NCBI GenBank assembly: GCA_963383645.1
Contig: OY726567.1
Coordinates: 67,397,575-67,461,574 of the forward strand
DNA: 64,000 bases
Origin: Muscardinus avellanarius
Lineage: Eukaryota; Chordata; Mammalia; Rodentia; Gliridae
Direction: 5' to 3'
The position numbers and the translations under genes were made by a program. Positions 23,400 through 34,858 of this stretch are shown piece by piece. Below the pieces are notes generated by a model, which was given only the letters and a program-made list of their open reading frames with translations, was not told the origin of the DNA and did no database searches. Each line of letters begins with the position of its first letter. Position 1 is the stretch's first letter.

Positions 23400-24335
23400 T
23401 TTTGGTATTAGGGAGTGGACCTGGGGGCATTCTATCTTTGAACTACATCCTAGCCCTTATTACTTTTATTTTTGAAAAAGAGTCTCATTAAGTTACTGAG
23501 GATCTCACAGAGGCTGGCCTTGAATCTGTGATCTCTCTGCCTACCAAGCACTGGGATTACATGTGCATCACCATACCTGGCCAGATATAAATAATTCTTT
23601 AAAATTAGCTTTCTAGGTTGGGCGTGGTGGCGCACGCTTGTAATCCCCGCGCTTGGGAGGCAGAGACAGGAGGATCATGCTGGTTCGGAGCCAGCCTCGC
23701 TGGCTTAAGAGACCCTATTTCCAAATAAAAGAAATATAAAATAGGTCTGGGAGTGTAGCCTGGAGGTAGAAGGGCTTCCAGAAACCCCAGTACCACGCCC
23801 CCCAAAAAAATTAGCTTTCTAATATATCACAGCAACAAAGATATAATTTGTTAAGTCATTACCTTATTGACTGATGTTCATATATTTTCAGTTTGGTCAC
23901 TTACCCGCAATGCTATGATAAATATCTTTTTTTTTGGGGGGGAGAGGTCTGGGAGTGGAAGCCAGGGGCATTCGACCTCTGAGCTACACCCCCTGTCCTA
24001 TTTTTTATTCTTTATTTTGAAACTGGGTCTCACTAAGTTCTAGAGGGCCTCACTAAATAGCTGAGGCTGTCTGCGAACCGCGATCCTCCTGTTGCAGCCT
24101 CCCAATGCTGGGATTACAAGCGTGCGCCACCACGCCTGGCTTGATAAATATTCTTATATGAATATTTTTTCAGACCAGTGATTTAATTTCCCTATGAGAC
24201 ATTTGCAAAAGTGGAGATGTTGGATCAAAGTGTAGGCACGCTATAATTTTAATTGATGCTGCCAGGTTGCTCTCCATGAAGGTTCTAACAATTCATGCCA
24301 CCACCAGCAATATATTAGAGAGTTTCTACCTTTTC
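23400..24335. repeat. SINEs in old minus-strand L1
   Basis: SINEs: minus at about 23405-23582, plus at about 23616-23805, minus at about 23930-24145. The spacers at about 23820-23930 and 24150-24330 look like an old L1 3' region on the minus strand. Confidence 0.6.
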
Positions 24336-24369
24336 ATAGCCTCCTTAGCTATAGGTGTAAAAATCAGTT

Positions 24370-25168
24370 GTATATGGGTGCAGTGATACACACTTTTAAT
24401 CTCAGCACTTGAGAGGCAGAGACAGGATTGCAGATTCAAGTTCAGTTTCAGCAACTTAGCGAGACTCAGAAATTTAGTGAGATCCTGTTTCAAAATAATA
24501 AAAATTAAGCTGGGCATGGTGGCACATGCTTGTAATCTCAGTACTTAGGAGGCGGAAATAGAAGGAATGTGGTTCATGACCAGCCTTGGCTACTTAGTGA
24601 GGCCCTCCGCAACTTAGTGAGACCCTGTTTCAAAATAAAGAATAGAAAATAGGGCTGGGGGTGTAGCTTGAAGGTAGAATGCCCCTGGGATCCATCCCCA
24701 GAGTAACAACAACAACAACAACAACAATTGAAAGGGCTAGGAGTGTAGTTTGAAGTTAGGATCCCCTAGGTTCAACCCCAAGTGTCACAAAAATAATCAA
24801 TTGCTGTTTCCCTGATATAATATATTGGTTTTTTTTTTTTTTTTGGTGGGACTGGGAATGGAACCCAGGGGCCTTCTACCCTCGGGCTACACTCCCAGAC
24901 CTATTTCATATTTTATTTGGAAACAGGGTCTCTTAAACTAGCTGAGGCTGGCTTCGAACCTGCATGATCCTCTGTCTCAGCCTCCCAAGCATAGGGATTA
25001 CAAGCGTGCGCCACCACGCCCAGCTTTTTAGTTGTACTTTATTTCTTATTGGTAAACAGGGTCTCACTAAGTTGTGGAGGCTGGCAGCAAACCTGTGATC
25101 CTCCTGTTTCAGCCTCCCAAGTACTGGGTTTACAAATGTACACCACCATGCCTGGCTATAACTTGTTT
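24370..25168. repeat. SINE cluster
   Basis: Plus-strand pieces lie at about 24370-24500 and 24510-24705, then (AAC)n at 24706-24727 and an ID-like unit at 24735-24790. Minus-strand copies lie at about 24835-25025 and 25035-25165; the first interrupts the second. Confidence 0.7.
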
Positions 25169-25711
25169 TTATTTAAATACTTTTATAGGTTATTTTTAGT
25201 GTCACATCATAATGTAAATCGTAGTGATAGTGACATACATGCACGCAACACTTAGTGGGCTTTTCTCTGGCTCCCTCCCATTCTTCCCCATACAGGGAAT
25301 TGAGATTGGCATTGGTATTCACACATATGTACATAATGTCCATGGAAGTAATTCCTTCATTGATCCTCCCTTTCTCCCTGCCCTCCATGAGACCACCTCC
25401 CTGGCTTCACTGAAATTTCTCCTGCATTATCTGAAGTCCCTCTGTTATGCAGATTACTCCTTAAATTCTACATATGAGAGAAAATATACGACCCTTCACT
25501 TTCTGTGACTGGCTAATCTCACTTAGTATAATGTTCTCCAGGTCTATCCATTTCCCTACAAATGGTATCATTTTGTTCTTTATTGCTTACTAGAATTCCA
25601 TTGTGTGTATACTCCATAATTTTTAATCCATTCATCTTTTGATGAAAACCTTGGTTGGTTCTATAATTTGGCTATTGTGAATCATGTTGCTATAAATATA
25701 GTTATGTATAT

Positions 25712-25727
25712 AATACTATAATTTTCT
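25712..25727. repeat. Target-site duplication, left copy (element C)
   Basis: AATACTATAATTTTCT here is repeated exactly at 28656-28671. Together the copies bracket element C precisely and show that it inserted as one unit. Confidence 0.9.
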
Positions 25728-26089
25728 TTTTTTTAAATTTATTTTATTGGTGCACTGTATTCATACATCATATTGGGATAAAAATAATACTTTTGTAGAC
25801 ATACATGCACACATCACCCAGTCAGTCCCTACCCGATCCCCACCCCGTTCCCTCCCCATCCCTCCTTCCCATGCTTGGCTTAGTGGTTGACATCTACTAT
25901 TATAGCAATTTATCCAATATTAACATTGATAATCTCACATAACAGATTCATTTGTCTGATACCAAGCTTTTGATGACTTAAGGATAACATTTCAATATTC
26001 CTCTTTGCTTTCTTACCAGAGAATATTTATTTATTTTTCTTTTTTAAGGTGAAACTATCATATATTTATTTATTTTTCACAAAAAATCT

Positions 26090-26750
26090 ATCCTAACGTG
26101 GAATATGGACTCTAGATACCCAAAACGATCTCAAAAAGAACAAAGCTAGAAGATGTATATTTTCTGATTTCAAACCATATAAAGCTACAATAATTGAAAC
26201 AGTGTAGTACTGTTGTAAAGGCAGATATATAAACCATTGGAGTTAAATAAAAGCCTAGAGATAAATTCTTCCATATATTGTCAGGTTATTTTTGACAAGG
26301 TTTCCACGAACATTTGGTGGAGGAAATAATTATCTTTTAACTAAATATTGTTGAAAAATAATAATTACATGGAAAAGAATAAAATCGGACCCTTACCTAA
26401 CACCATATACAAATATTAACTCAAAATAGATAAAAGACCTAAATATAAATCTTAAGACTATAAACTTTTAGAAGAAAATCTGGGTCATAAAACCTCACAA
26501 CATTGAAATTGGCAGTGATTACTTGGATATGATTTCAATGGCAGAGGCAACAAAAGGGTAAACAAACTCCCTAAAAATTAAAAGCATATTGTATATCCAA
26601 AGACAATGTAAACCGAGTTAAAAGTTACTGATAGAATGGGATAAAATATTTCCAAATGCTATATCTGAAAGTATATTAGTATTCCAACTTGAAATCCTAA
26701 AAATTAGCAACAATAAAAGCAAACAATATAATTTAGAGATAGGTAAAAGA
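26090..26750 (+). mobile_element. Antisense L1 ORF2 fragment inside element C
   Basis: On the plus strand this reads as the decayed 3' third of an older L1 ORF2: AAGCTACAATAATTGAAACAG, later TTTTTGACAAGGTTTCC, then AAAAGAATAAAATCGGACCC. It is inverted relative to ORF1 of the same element. Confidence 0.75.
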
Positions 26751-27728
26751 CTAACATAAATAATGAATCTCCACAGATAACCAATCTAAGTTGTCTGTTG
26801 GATGAAAAATCTTTTTTCTCTGGTTCTGGTGTGTGTTACCTATTTCTTCTTTGTAGTTAATCTCTTTGAGTATTTTCTCTAGTGCTGGTTTTGAAGACAT
26901 AAATTCCTTCAGTTTCTGTTTGTCATGGAAGTTTCTTATTTCTCCATCTAATTTGATAGAAAGTTTTGCTGGGTAGGAAATTTTTGGCTGGAAGTTGTTT
27001 TCTTTCAGAGTTTGGAATATGTTACTCCAAGCCCTTCTGGCTTTCATGACTTGGTTTGGGAAGTCTGGAGTGATTCTAATTGGTTTGCCTCTGAATGTCA
27101 CTTGGCCCTTTGTTTTTGTTGCCTTTAAGATTCTCTGCTTGGCTTCCACATTGGTCATTTTGACAATTATGTGGCGTGGGGATCCTCTTCTCTGATCCTG
27201 TCTAAAGGGAGTTCTATAAGTTTCCTGGACCTGTGTATTGACCTCTTGCTCTATGTTTGGAAAATTTTCTGCTATTATTTCTTTGAAGATATTACTTATC
27301 CCTTTGGTTTCACCTTCTTTTTCCTCTTCTATTCCAATTATTCTTAGGTTAGCTCTCTTAAAATGGACCCATATTTCTTCAATGTCAGATTCCTGCTGTC
27401 GGATTTTTTTTTCTAAATTAGAAACTATGCATTCATTTTTTGAATGATCTTCTTCTAAGATCAAGATTCTAGTCTCCATGTGGTCTAGTCGGTTGTTTGT
27501 ATTTTGAATTGAGGCCTTTATCTCTTTTTGACTCTTTCTGAATTTTTTTCGAAACACCTCTATTATTTCTACAGTTATTTTCCTGATTTGATCTTCTAGA
27601 AATCTCTGAATTTCTGTTTTATCAGGTTCTGATGTTGTGGGGTTGTGGGCATTCATTGCTCCATTGTTATTCCTCTTTCCCATGATTTTGGAAGTTTGTG
27701 CCTTCTCTGGGTTCTTCCCTTGGGTCAC
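26751..27728 (-). CDS. L1 ORF1 protein (element C)
   Basis: An open frame of 325 codons for the L1 RNA-binding chaperone that coats L1 RNA in cytoplasmic particles. It has a charged N-terminus, a Glu/Lys-rich coiled coil (about residues 40-120), an RRM-like domain (about 125-215, including SPRHIIVKMTNVEAKQRIL) and a C-terminal domain ending near the NYKEEIGNTHQNQ segment. Relative to the ORF1 of element D it lacks 21 bp in the coiled coil: seven residues, one heptad. A TAA-to-TTA change at the D stop position adds 14 residues of former non-coding sequence. An intact frame suggests youth or constraint. The protein may be expressed only if the 5'UTR is active. Confidence 0.85.
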   Translation of the reverse strand: MTQGKNPEKAQTSKIMGKRNNNGAMNAHNPTTSEPDKTEIQRFLEDQIRKITVEIIEVFRKKFRKSQKEIKASIQNTNNRLDHMETRILILEEDHSKNECIVSNLEKKIRQQESDIEEIWVHFKRANLRIIGIEEEKEGETKGISNIFKEIIAENFPNIEQEVNTQVQETYRTPFRQDQRRGSPRHIIVKMTNVEAKQRILKATKTKGQVTFRGKPIRITPDFPNQVMKARRAWSNIFQTLKENNFQPKISYPAKLSIKLDGEIRNFHDKQKLKEFMSSKPALEKILKEINYKEEIGNTHQNQRKKIFHPTDNLDWLSVEIHYLC

Positions 27729-28655
27729 TACGACTTCACTTAAGGTGCTCTGGATCTCGAGTCTGTGGTATCTAGGTCCCTACTACTCCTTTACTGGGTT
27801 GTATGGCAGAGTCTCAGACCCAGGGAGTCAATCGAGGCTGCTTTAGACCATGTGGGGTGCCAGGTTGGGCGTTCTCCTATGGTGTGATATCTCTGCCACC
27901 GCCACTCCCCCACTGGGTCAAGTCCCTGGGAGTCAGTACTGGGATTTCTCCTCTGGGGCCTGCAATTTGACTCACTGTTGTTGAGTGCACAGATGGAGAT
28001 GTAGAGGATTCGGTGAATTCTCTGCTGCTGCCGCCGGTGGCAATATGGCGCTGCTGCCACGCCCTCGGCCATGAGGCTGGCGTATTTCTTCTCTGGTTTT
28101 GAGCTTTGCTCTGAGTCCCTGCAAGGTGTGCTGAGCCCAGCCCCAGGGAGCTTTAGATGCTCCCTGCGCCGAGAAATCTGCCGAATCCTGCCCGGCTGTT
28201 CCGCAGTGGCTCACCTCGGCTCGCTGTCTGCCACTCTTCTCTGGAGCCTGGTGGGCTGTTGAGTGCATTGGTCTGGAGACATCTGGTGAGTTCGCCGCTG
28301 CCGCCGGCAGTAAGGCGCTGCTGTCGTGTCTTTGGGCATGAGGCCAGTGTATCTCCTCTGTGGCTCTGAACTCCGTTATGAGTTCCCTTCCTGTCTGGAG
28401 CCTGGTGCTGCAAAAGAAGATGGCGCCCGCCGCTCCACGCCGCGGCTCTGGTGCAGCACTGCGGTCTGGTTTCTGGTGTCTCGTTTTTCCAGCCCTCTTT
28501 TTCTCTGTCTCTTAAAATTACATATTTTGTTTCTCTGCTGATGGTGTTTTCTGGCTATGAAAGGTGCTGATTTTGTGGTAATAGAGATTGATTGTTAGCG
28601 GGGCTTGTAAGCCCTGCTTTCCTCTGTCACCATCTTCCCGGAAGTCTTCTCTTTC
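27729..28655 (-). promoter_or_regulatory. L1-type 5'UTR of element C
   Basis: GC-rich and CpG-containing sequence upstream of ORF1. Near its 5' terminus it reads TTCCGGGAAGATGGTGAC on the minus strand; AAGATGG (28630-28636 on the plus strand as CCATCTT) matches the YY1-type site that sets the start of L1 transcription. Two similar internal blocks each carry GCCGCCGG and a GGCGCTGCTG-type segment. Confidence 0.6.
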
Positions 28656-28671
28656 AATACTATAATTTTCT
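28656..28671. repeat. Target-site duplication, right copy (element C)
   Basis: Exact repeat of 25712-25727; host L1 sequence resumes after it. Confidence 0.9.
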
Positions 28672-29567
28672 GATTTCAGTTCCTTTGGAAAAATACCCAG
28701 GGGTGGTATAGCTGAATGATAGGGTGGAGTCATTCTCAGTCTTCTGAGGAAGGTCTACACTGATCTCCTTTGCGGCTATACTAATTTGTAATCTCATCAA
28801 CAATGTAGAAGAGTTCCTGTTTTTCCACATCCTTGCCAGCATTTACTGTTGTTTAACTTCTTGGTGATTGCCATTCTGATTTGGGTTAGATGGAATTTCA
28901 ATAGAGTTTTAATTTACATCTTTCTGAGTGCTAATAAAGTTGAACATTTTTTCATGTGTTATTGGTCATTTGTATCTCTTTTTTTTGTGAAGTGTCTATT
29001 TAGTTCAATTGCCCATTTCTTGATTGGGTTATTTGATTTTTAGTGTTAAGTCTTTTAAATAATTTATATATTCTAGAAATTAGCCCTCTCTCAGAGGAAT
29101 CGTTGGCAAAGAGCTTCCATTCTGTAGGCTTTCTTTAAGACTCTTGATGATTTCTTTTGATGAGGAGAAACTTTTTAGTTAATGGTATCCTAGTTATTAA
29201 TTTTTGTTTTAATTTCTTGATATTTGAGTATCTTATTGAGGGAGTTTCTACCTGTGCTTATATGTTGAAGTGTTGTACCTATCCTCTCCTCTAGTCATTT
29301 CAGAGTCTCTGGTCTAATTTCCAGGTCTTTAATCCATCTTAAGTTGACTTTTATGCAGGGTGAGAGGTAAGAATTTAATTCCATTTTTCTACAAATGGAT
29401 AACCAGTTTTCCCAATACCATTTGTTAAAAAGGCTGACTTCTCCAATATATATGTTTGGCACCTTTTTTGAAAAGCAATTGGCTATAAGTGCATGAATTT
29501 GTTTCTATATTTTTTATTCTGTTCCATTGGTTTATGTGTCTGTTTTGTACCGTTATCATGCTGTTTT

Positions 29568-29570
<3 letters not shown>

Positions 29571-29613
<43 letters not shown>
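29571..29613. repeat. (TC)n microsatellite
   Basis: About 20 CT units, at the A-tail side of the minus-strand SINE that follows. Confidence 0.9.
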
Positions 29614-29617
<4 letters not shown>

Positions 29618-29984
29618 CCTCTCTTTCTCTCTCAATATTTGCAGTGTTGGGGACTGAACTTAGGGGCAGTCTACCTCTGATCTATATCCAGAGCCCTATT
29701 TTTTTTTCTTTTTTTTTTTTTGCGGGTCTGAGGATGGAACCCAGAGGCATTTGACCTCCGAGCTACAACCCCTGCCCTATTTTTTATTCTTTATTTTTTG
29801 AAACAGGGTCTCACTAAGTTGCAGAGGGCCTCACTAAGTAGTTGAGGCTGTCCATCAACTGCGATCCTCCTGTCTCAGCCTCCCGAATGCTGGGGTTACA
29901 GGCGTGTGCCACCACGCCTAGCTTCCATAGCCCTATTTTTATTATTTATTTATTTTTTACGGTTCTTTTTTTATTTATTTTTTA

Positions 29985-30360
29985 AATTGGTGCATTGTAG
30001 TCATATATCAATCACATTGGAGTACAAGACTTGAGAGGATATACAAGCACACATCATCCAATTAGCCCTCCTCCAGCCCCCATCCCATTCCCTCCCCCTC
30101 CCTCCATTGCATGCTTCTTTGGTGATTTACTTTGATACATTTGTTTATGTACCTCCTGCGTTTTAAAGAGGCTCCGTCCTCCAGTATTACATACGCTCTG
30201 ATTGGTCACATTAGTTGCTTCACTATAGGGCCCTTTCTATAGCTCAACCTCTTCCTGTTGCCCTTTTCCTCCTAGTTATTGCTGATTAAGAGAAGCGTCT
30301 GATTTATATTTTCTGCGATATTTCTCTGTGCATGCTGCTTTGCAAGTACCGATCCCACTC
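29985..30360 (-). mobile_element. L1-type 3' module of element A
   Basis: On the minus strand it ends TACAATGCACCAATTTAAAA, the L1 3' terminal block of this genome, and carries a G-rich purine tract (complement of CCATTCCCTCCCCCTCCCTCC, about 30083-30104). Elements B, C and D share related 3' ends. Confidence 0.7.
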
Positions 30361-30369
30361 TTGATGGTC

Positions 30370-32225
30370 CCAGTAGTGGCCTGGCTACTCAGTGGACTGA
30401 TCCAGACCTTGCTGGCTCAAGCAGCGGCCTTGCCTCATGGGAGGCCCCAGGTCTAGTCTCGCTGGACCCTGCACCAGTCTAACCCCTAAGCTGGCTTCGG
30501 TCCTGGCCTTGGAGGCCGCAGGAGTGGCCTTGCCTCACGGCAGGCTCCAATGCCGGCCTTGCTGGCCCCAGCATCGGCCTCACCCCTCGGCAGGCTCCAA
30601 TCCCAGGCTTGGAGGCCTCAGTACCAGCCTTGCCTCATGGCAGGCTCCGGTGCTGGCCTCGCTGGCCCCAGCACCGGCCTAACCCCTCGGTGGGTTCCGT
30701 TCCCGGGATAGGAGGCCCCAGCACTGGCCATGTCTCACGGCAGGCTCCGATGCTGGCCTCGCCTCATGGCAGGCTCCGATGCCAGCCTTGCTGGCCCCAG
30801 CACCGGTCTAGCCCTTCAGCAGGTTGTTATCCTGGCCTTGGAAGCCCCAGTACCGGCCTTGCCTCACGGCAGACTCCGATGCCGGCCTCGCTGGCCCCAG
30901 AATCGGCCTAAACCCTCGGCAGGTTCCAATCCCGGGCTCGGAGGCCCCAGTACCAGCCTTGCCTCACGGCAGGCTCCGGTGCCAGCCTCGCTGGCCCCAG
31001 CACCGGCCTAACCCCTCGGCCGGCTCCGATACTGGCCTTGGAGGTCCAAGCATCGGCCATGCCTCACGGCAGGCTGCGATGCCGGTCTCACTGGCTCCAG
31101 AACCAGCCTAACCCCTCTGCAGGCTCTTATCCTGGCCTCGGAGGCCCCAGTACCGGCCTTGCCTCAAGGCAGACTGCGATGCCGGCCTCGCTGTCCCCAG
31201 CACCGGCCTAACTCCTCGGCAGGCTCCGATCCCGGCCTCGGAGGCCCCAGCACTGGTCATGCCTCAAGGCAGGCTCCGATGCCGGCCTCATTGTCCCCAG
31301 CACCGGCCTAAACCCTCGGCAGGCTCCGATCCCGGCCTCGGAGGCCCCAGCACTGGTCATGCCTCACGGCAGGCTCCGATGCCGGCCTCGTTGGCCCCAG
31401 CACCGGCCTAACCCCTCGGCAGGCTCTTGTCCTGGCCTCGGAGGCCCCAGTACCGGCCTTGCCTCAAGTCAGGCTCCGATGCCGGCCTCGCTGGCCCAAG
31501 TACCTGCCTAACCCCTCGGCAGGCTCTGATCCCGTCCTCGGAGGCCCCAGCACTGGTCATGCCTCAAGGCAGGCTCCGATGCCGGCCTCGCTGGCCCCAG
31601 CACCGGCCTAACCCCTCGGCAGGCTCTTATCCCGGCCTCGGAGACCCCAGCACTCGTCATACCTCACGGCAGGCTTCGATGCCAGCCTTGCTGGCCCCAG
31701 CACCGGCCTAACCCCTCAGCAGGCTCTTATCCTGGCCTTGAGGCCCCAGTACCGGCCTTGCCTCAAGGCAGGCTCCAATGCCAGCCTCCTTGGCCCCAGC
31801 ACCGGCCTAACCCCTCGGCAGGCTCCGATCCCGGCTTCGGAGCCCCACCACTGGTCATGCCTCACGGCAGGCTCCGATGCCGGCCTCGCTGGCCCCAGCA
31901 CCGGCCTAACCCCTCGGCAGGCTCATATCCTGGCCTTGGAGGCCCCAGCACTGGTCATGCCTCACGGCAGGCTCCGATGCCAGCCTCGCTGACCCCAGCA
32001 CCGGCCTAACCCCTCAGCAAGTTCTGGACCCAACCTCGGAGGCCCTAGCACAAGCCTTGCCTCATGGCAGGCTCCAATGCCGGCCTCGCTGGCCCCAGAT
32101 CGGTCTAACCCCTCTGCAGGTTCCAATCTCGGCCACGGAGGCCTCAGTAGTGGCCTTGCCTCACAGCAAGCTCCGATGTCGGCCACTGGTCCCGGTGTCC
32201 GCCTAACCCCTCAGCAGGTTCCGAT
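30370..32225. repeat. VNTR of 100-bp units built from two 50-bp halves (element A)
   Basis: About 18 units. Anchors CACCGGCCTA fall at 31201, 31301, 31401, 31601 and 31701, an exact 100-bp period. Each unit is a dimer of 50-bp relatives. One half starts CCCCAGCACCGGCCTAACCC, the other CCCCAGTACCGGCCTTGCCT. Many CpG sites are retained. Open frames on either strand come only from the period and composition. Confidence 0.9.
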
Positions 32226-32716
32226 CACTGTTTCTGTGGTTATTATTTCAAAGGTTCCAGGTGTAATGTATCAGATCTCTGCCTCCCCTGAGTATTGGCC
32301 ACTGGCATTGCCACTGCCTCCACCGTTTCAAATCCTTCCCAGGCTCTTTTTCCACTCTGAATGTTGTCCAGTGTTCCTAAGCATGCGTGATGGTAGCATT
32401 CGACATTTGGTGTAATTTCTCCAAAAAGATAAAGTTGGTAAGATCCGGTTTCTGCTTCTCCTGAATACAAGTCTCCACCACCATCGCTGAGAACTCTTTC
32501 AACACCGCATTTCTCCTTGGTCTCCGCTAAACTCTCTCCTTATATGTGATGTCTGAGATTCTTAACAATATAGAGAAATAGCAGTCCTCTTTCACGGCGA
32601 ATTTTTCCATAAGTTCCAGTGCATTTAGATAAGTTTTGTCTGCATCTCCGGTGTCCTGGCATCCATAACGGCTTTCTTACCTCCTCTCCGATATTTTTCT
32701 TTATCTTTTTCTGTTC
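32226..32716 (-). other. Linker of element A
   Basis: About 490 bp of single-copy-like sequence between VNTR and monomers, nearly identical in element B. On the minus strand it holds a 75-codon open frame (32470-32243) that is also open in B with one residue different, and a strong splice donor GAGGAG|GTAAGAAAG (about 32672-32686). Its origin is unknown to me. Confidence 0.6.
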
Positions 32717-33308
32717 TGGGCCCGGTTTCTCCAGGGGTCTGGCGTGCTACTCGCAGTTCGGCCCGGGGCCCAGAGTCCCGCGACCCGGGCCCCAGCGGGC
32801 GTGCCCCGCGCGCGACCCCTGCCCAGAACCCAGCATCTTACTGGGCCTGGTTTCTCCAGGGGTCTGGCGTGCTACGCACAGTTCGGCCGGGACCCAGAGT
32901 CCCACGACCCGGGCCCCAGCTGGCGTGCCCCGCGCGCGACCCCCGCCCAGAACCCAGCGTCTTACTGGGCCTGGTTTCTCCAGGGGTCTGGCGTGCTACG
33001 CGTAGTTCGGCTGGGGCCCAAAGTCCCGCGACCCGGGCCCCAGCTGGCGTGCCCCGCGCGCGACCCCCGCCCAGAACCCAGAGTCTTACTGGGCCTGGTT
33101 TCTCCAGGGGTCTGGCGTGCTACGCGTAGTTCGGCTGGGGCCCAAAGTCCCGCGACCCGGGCCCCAGCTGGCGTGCCCTGCGTGCGACCCCCGCCCAGAA
33201 CCCAGCGTCTTACTGGGCCTGGTTTCTCCAGGGGTCTGGCGTGCTACGCACAGTTCGGCTGGGGCCCAAAGTCCTGCGACCTGGGCCCCAGCTGGCGTGC
33301 CCTGCGCC
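32717..33308 (-). repeat. CpG-rich ~124-bp monomer array (element A)
   Basis: GGCGTGCTAC recurs at 32741, 32866, 32990, 33114 and 33238, a period of 124-125 bp. The array is at the element's 5' end and begins mid-monomer, as 5' monomer arrays of mouse L1 do. That makes it a candidate promoter; promoter activity is inference. Confidence 0.85.
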
Positions 33309-33624
33309 TTATTATTTATTTTGAAACAGGATCTCACTAAGTTGTGGAAGGTCTCACTAATTAGCTGAGACTGGCTGTGAACCTGTGATTCTCCTGTCTC
33401 AGCCTCCCAAGTACTGGGATTATAAGCATGTGCCACCATACTGGACTATCATGCTATTTTTATTACTATAGCTCTAGTATAATTTGAAATCAGGAATTGT
33501 GATGCCTCCAGCATGGTTCTTATTACTGAGAATTACTTTGGCTATTTTGGGTCTTTTGTTTTTGCATATGAAATTTATGACTGATTTTTCTAGGTCTGTG
33601 AAGAATGATATTGGTGTGTGGTTT

Positions 33625-33885
33625 TTTTTTTTTTTTGGTGGTACGGGGGTGGAACCCAGAGGCTTCCTACCTCCAGGCTATACTCATTTTTTATATTTTA
33701 TATTTTATATATTTTTATATTTTATTTGGAAACCCATTTTTTATATTTTATTTGGAAACAGGGTCTCACTAAGTTGCTGAGAGCCTCACTAAGTAGCTGA
33801 GGCTGGCTTCGAACCTGCACGATGCTCCTGTCTCAGCCTCCCAAGCACGGGGATTACAAGCGTGCGCCACCATGCCCGGCTGATA
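33625..33885 (-). repeat. B1-ID SINE with expanded AT-rich tail
   Basis: Minus-strand copy in host L1 no. 1, flanked by GATATTGGTGT on both sides (about 33608 and 33882). Confidence 0.8.
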
Positions 33886-34431
33886 TTGGTGTTTTGATAG
33901 GGGTTGCATTGACTCTGTAGATAACTTTGGTAGAACAGCCACTTTGATAACATTTATTCTGCCTATCAAGAGCAAGGGAGATATTTTCATTTTCTAAGAT
34001 CTTCAATTTCTTTCTTTAGTGTTTTACAGTTTTCATTGTAAAGGTCTTTTACCTCTTTGGTTAGATTTATTCCTAGGCAATTTTATTGTTTTTGAGGTTG
34101 TTGTGAATGAAATTGTTTTCTGGATTTTTTTGAAATGGATTCATGGTTGGCATATAGCAAAGCTACTGATTTTATTTTAGACCGATTTTGTATCCTGATA
34201 CTTTGCTGAATTTGTTGATCAGCTCTAGAAGTTTTTTTGGTTGAGTTTTTGGGTCTTCATGGTATAGGATCATGTCATCTTCAAATTGATATAATTTTAG
34301 TTCTTCTTTTCCTATTTGTGTTTCTTTGATTTCCTTTTCTTGCCTTATTGTTCTGGCTAGAGTCTTGGGTACTAAATTAAAAAGGAGCAGTGATAGTGGG
34401 CATCCTTATCTTGTTCTTGATTTTAAAGGGA

Positions 34432-34858
34432 AATCTCCTCAGCAATAAAGAACAAAATTATGTCATTTGCAGGAAAGTAGGTGGACCTGGAGAACATAAT
34501 GTTAAATGAAACTAGAACATAATGTTAAATGGTCACAGAAAGTGAATGGTCATATGTTTTCTCTCGTATGCAGAAACCAGGAAGTAATTGGGATATAAGA
34601 GAGATTTTAGATAATGGAGGAGTGAAGGGGTGGGTTGGGGGAGGGAGGGAATTAGAGAGGGAGAATTAATTAAGGAAACACTTCCACTGACAGTATGTAC
34701 ATATGTGAGCATACCAAACCAATCTTAATATTTTGTCCAGGGAAGGGGAAAGCAAAAAGGAAACTGGGGAAAATTCATCAAGTGTTGTGTGCATGGATGT
34801 CACTACCACTACAAATTGCATTCTAATGTGAAACTAAATGCACCAATAAAAGTGTATA
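34432..34858 (+). mobile_element. 5'-truncated L1 3' end
   Basis: Plus-strand L1 3'UTR with a G-rich purine tract (GGGGGAGGGAGGGAATTAG) ending in ATGCACCAATAAAAGTG. It separates the two host L1s. Confidence 0.65.

Larger units (their letters stand above)
25728..28655 (-). mobile_element. Half-L1 composite retroelement C
   Basis: This 2.9-kb element is flanked by a 16-bp target-site duplication. In element sense (minus strand) it holds a CpG-rich 5'UTR (28655-27729), an intact L1 ORF1 (27728-26751), then about 660 bp that read as an old L1 ORF2 3' part in the opposite orientation (about 26750-26090). An L1 3'UTR with a G-rich purine tract follows (about 26050-25745), then an A-rich tail. There is no ORF2, so it must depend on the enzymes of other L1s. 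The same order recurs in element D, so this is a propagating or at least recurrent structure and not one rearranged locus. It resembles the HAL1 idea (ORF1-only L1), but the antisense ORF2 block is something I do not know from any named family. Confidence 0.8.
29952..33308 (-). mobile_element. SVA-like composite retroelement A
   Basis: This 3.36-kb non-coding element is flanked by TTATTATTTATTT at 29939-29951 and 33309-33321 and interrupts a SINE cleanly. In element sense (minus strand) the parts are: about 4.7 CpG-rich monomers of 124-125 bp (33308-32717), a linker of about 490 bp (32716-32226), a GC-rich VNTR of 100-bp units (about 32225-30370), about 380 bp ending in an L1-type 3' terminus with a G-rich purine tract (about 30360-29985), and an A-rich tail. 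The plan parallels hominoid SVA and gibbon LAVA composites (5' repeat, VNTR, 3' module, poly-A), but the sequences differ and I do not recognise the family. It must rely on L1 for movement. Confidence 0.8.
29640..33450 (-). repeat. B1-ID SINE split by a second SINE and by element A
   Basis: The outer SINE starts at about 29640, resumes at about 29930-29951 and finishes at 33322-33450. A younger SINE (about 29700-29928) and element A (29952-33308) are inserted in it. The outer SINE itself sits in host L1 between two copies of TATCATGCT. Confidence 0.75.
25170..34430 (-). mobile_element. Host L1 no. 1 (minus), split by later insertions
   Basis: Pieces of one L1 read in order on the minus strand: 3' end and 3'UTR at 25170-25727, 3'UTR and ORF2 C-terminal part at about 28672-29570, and ORF2 at about 33455-33620 and 33885-34430. 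It contains element C, a SINE carrying element A, and another SINE (33625-33885). All frames are broken. Confidence 0.7.

Noticed and set aside
30370..32225. CRISPR-like or satellite array
   Set aside because: Units are contiguous 100-bp dimers without unique spacers, in mammalian DNA and bounded by an element with a target-site duplication. It is the VNTR of a retroelement.
30437..33340. Several open frames of 80-198 codons across the VNTR and monomer arrays, repeated at 36285-38219
   Set aside because: They follow the tandem repeats and GC-rich composition. The proteins are Pro/Arg/Ser-rich repeats with no conserved domain, and most lie on the strand opposite to element sense.
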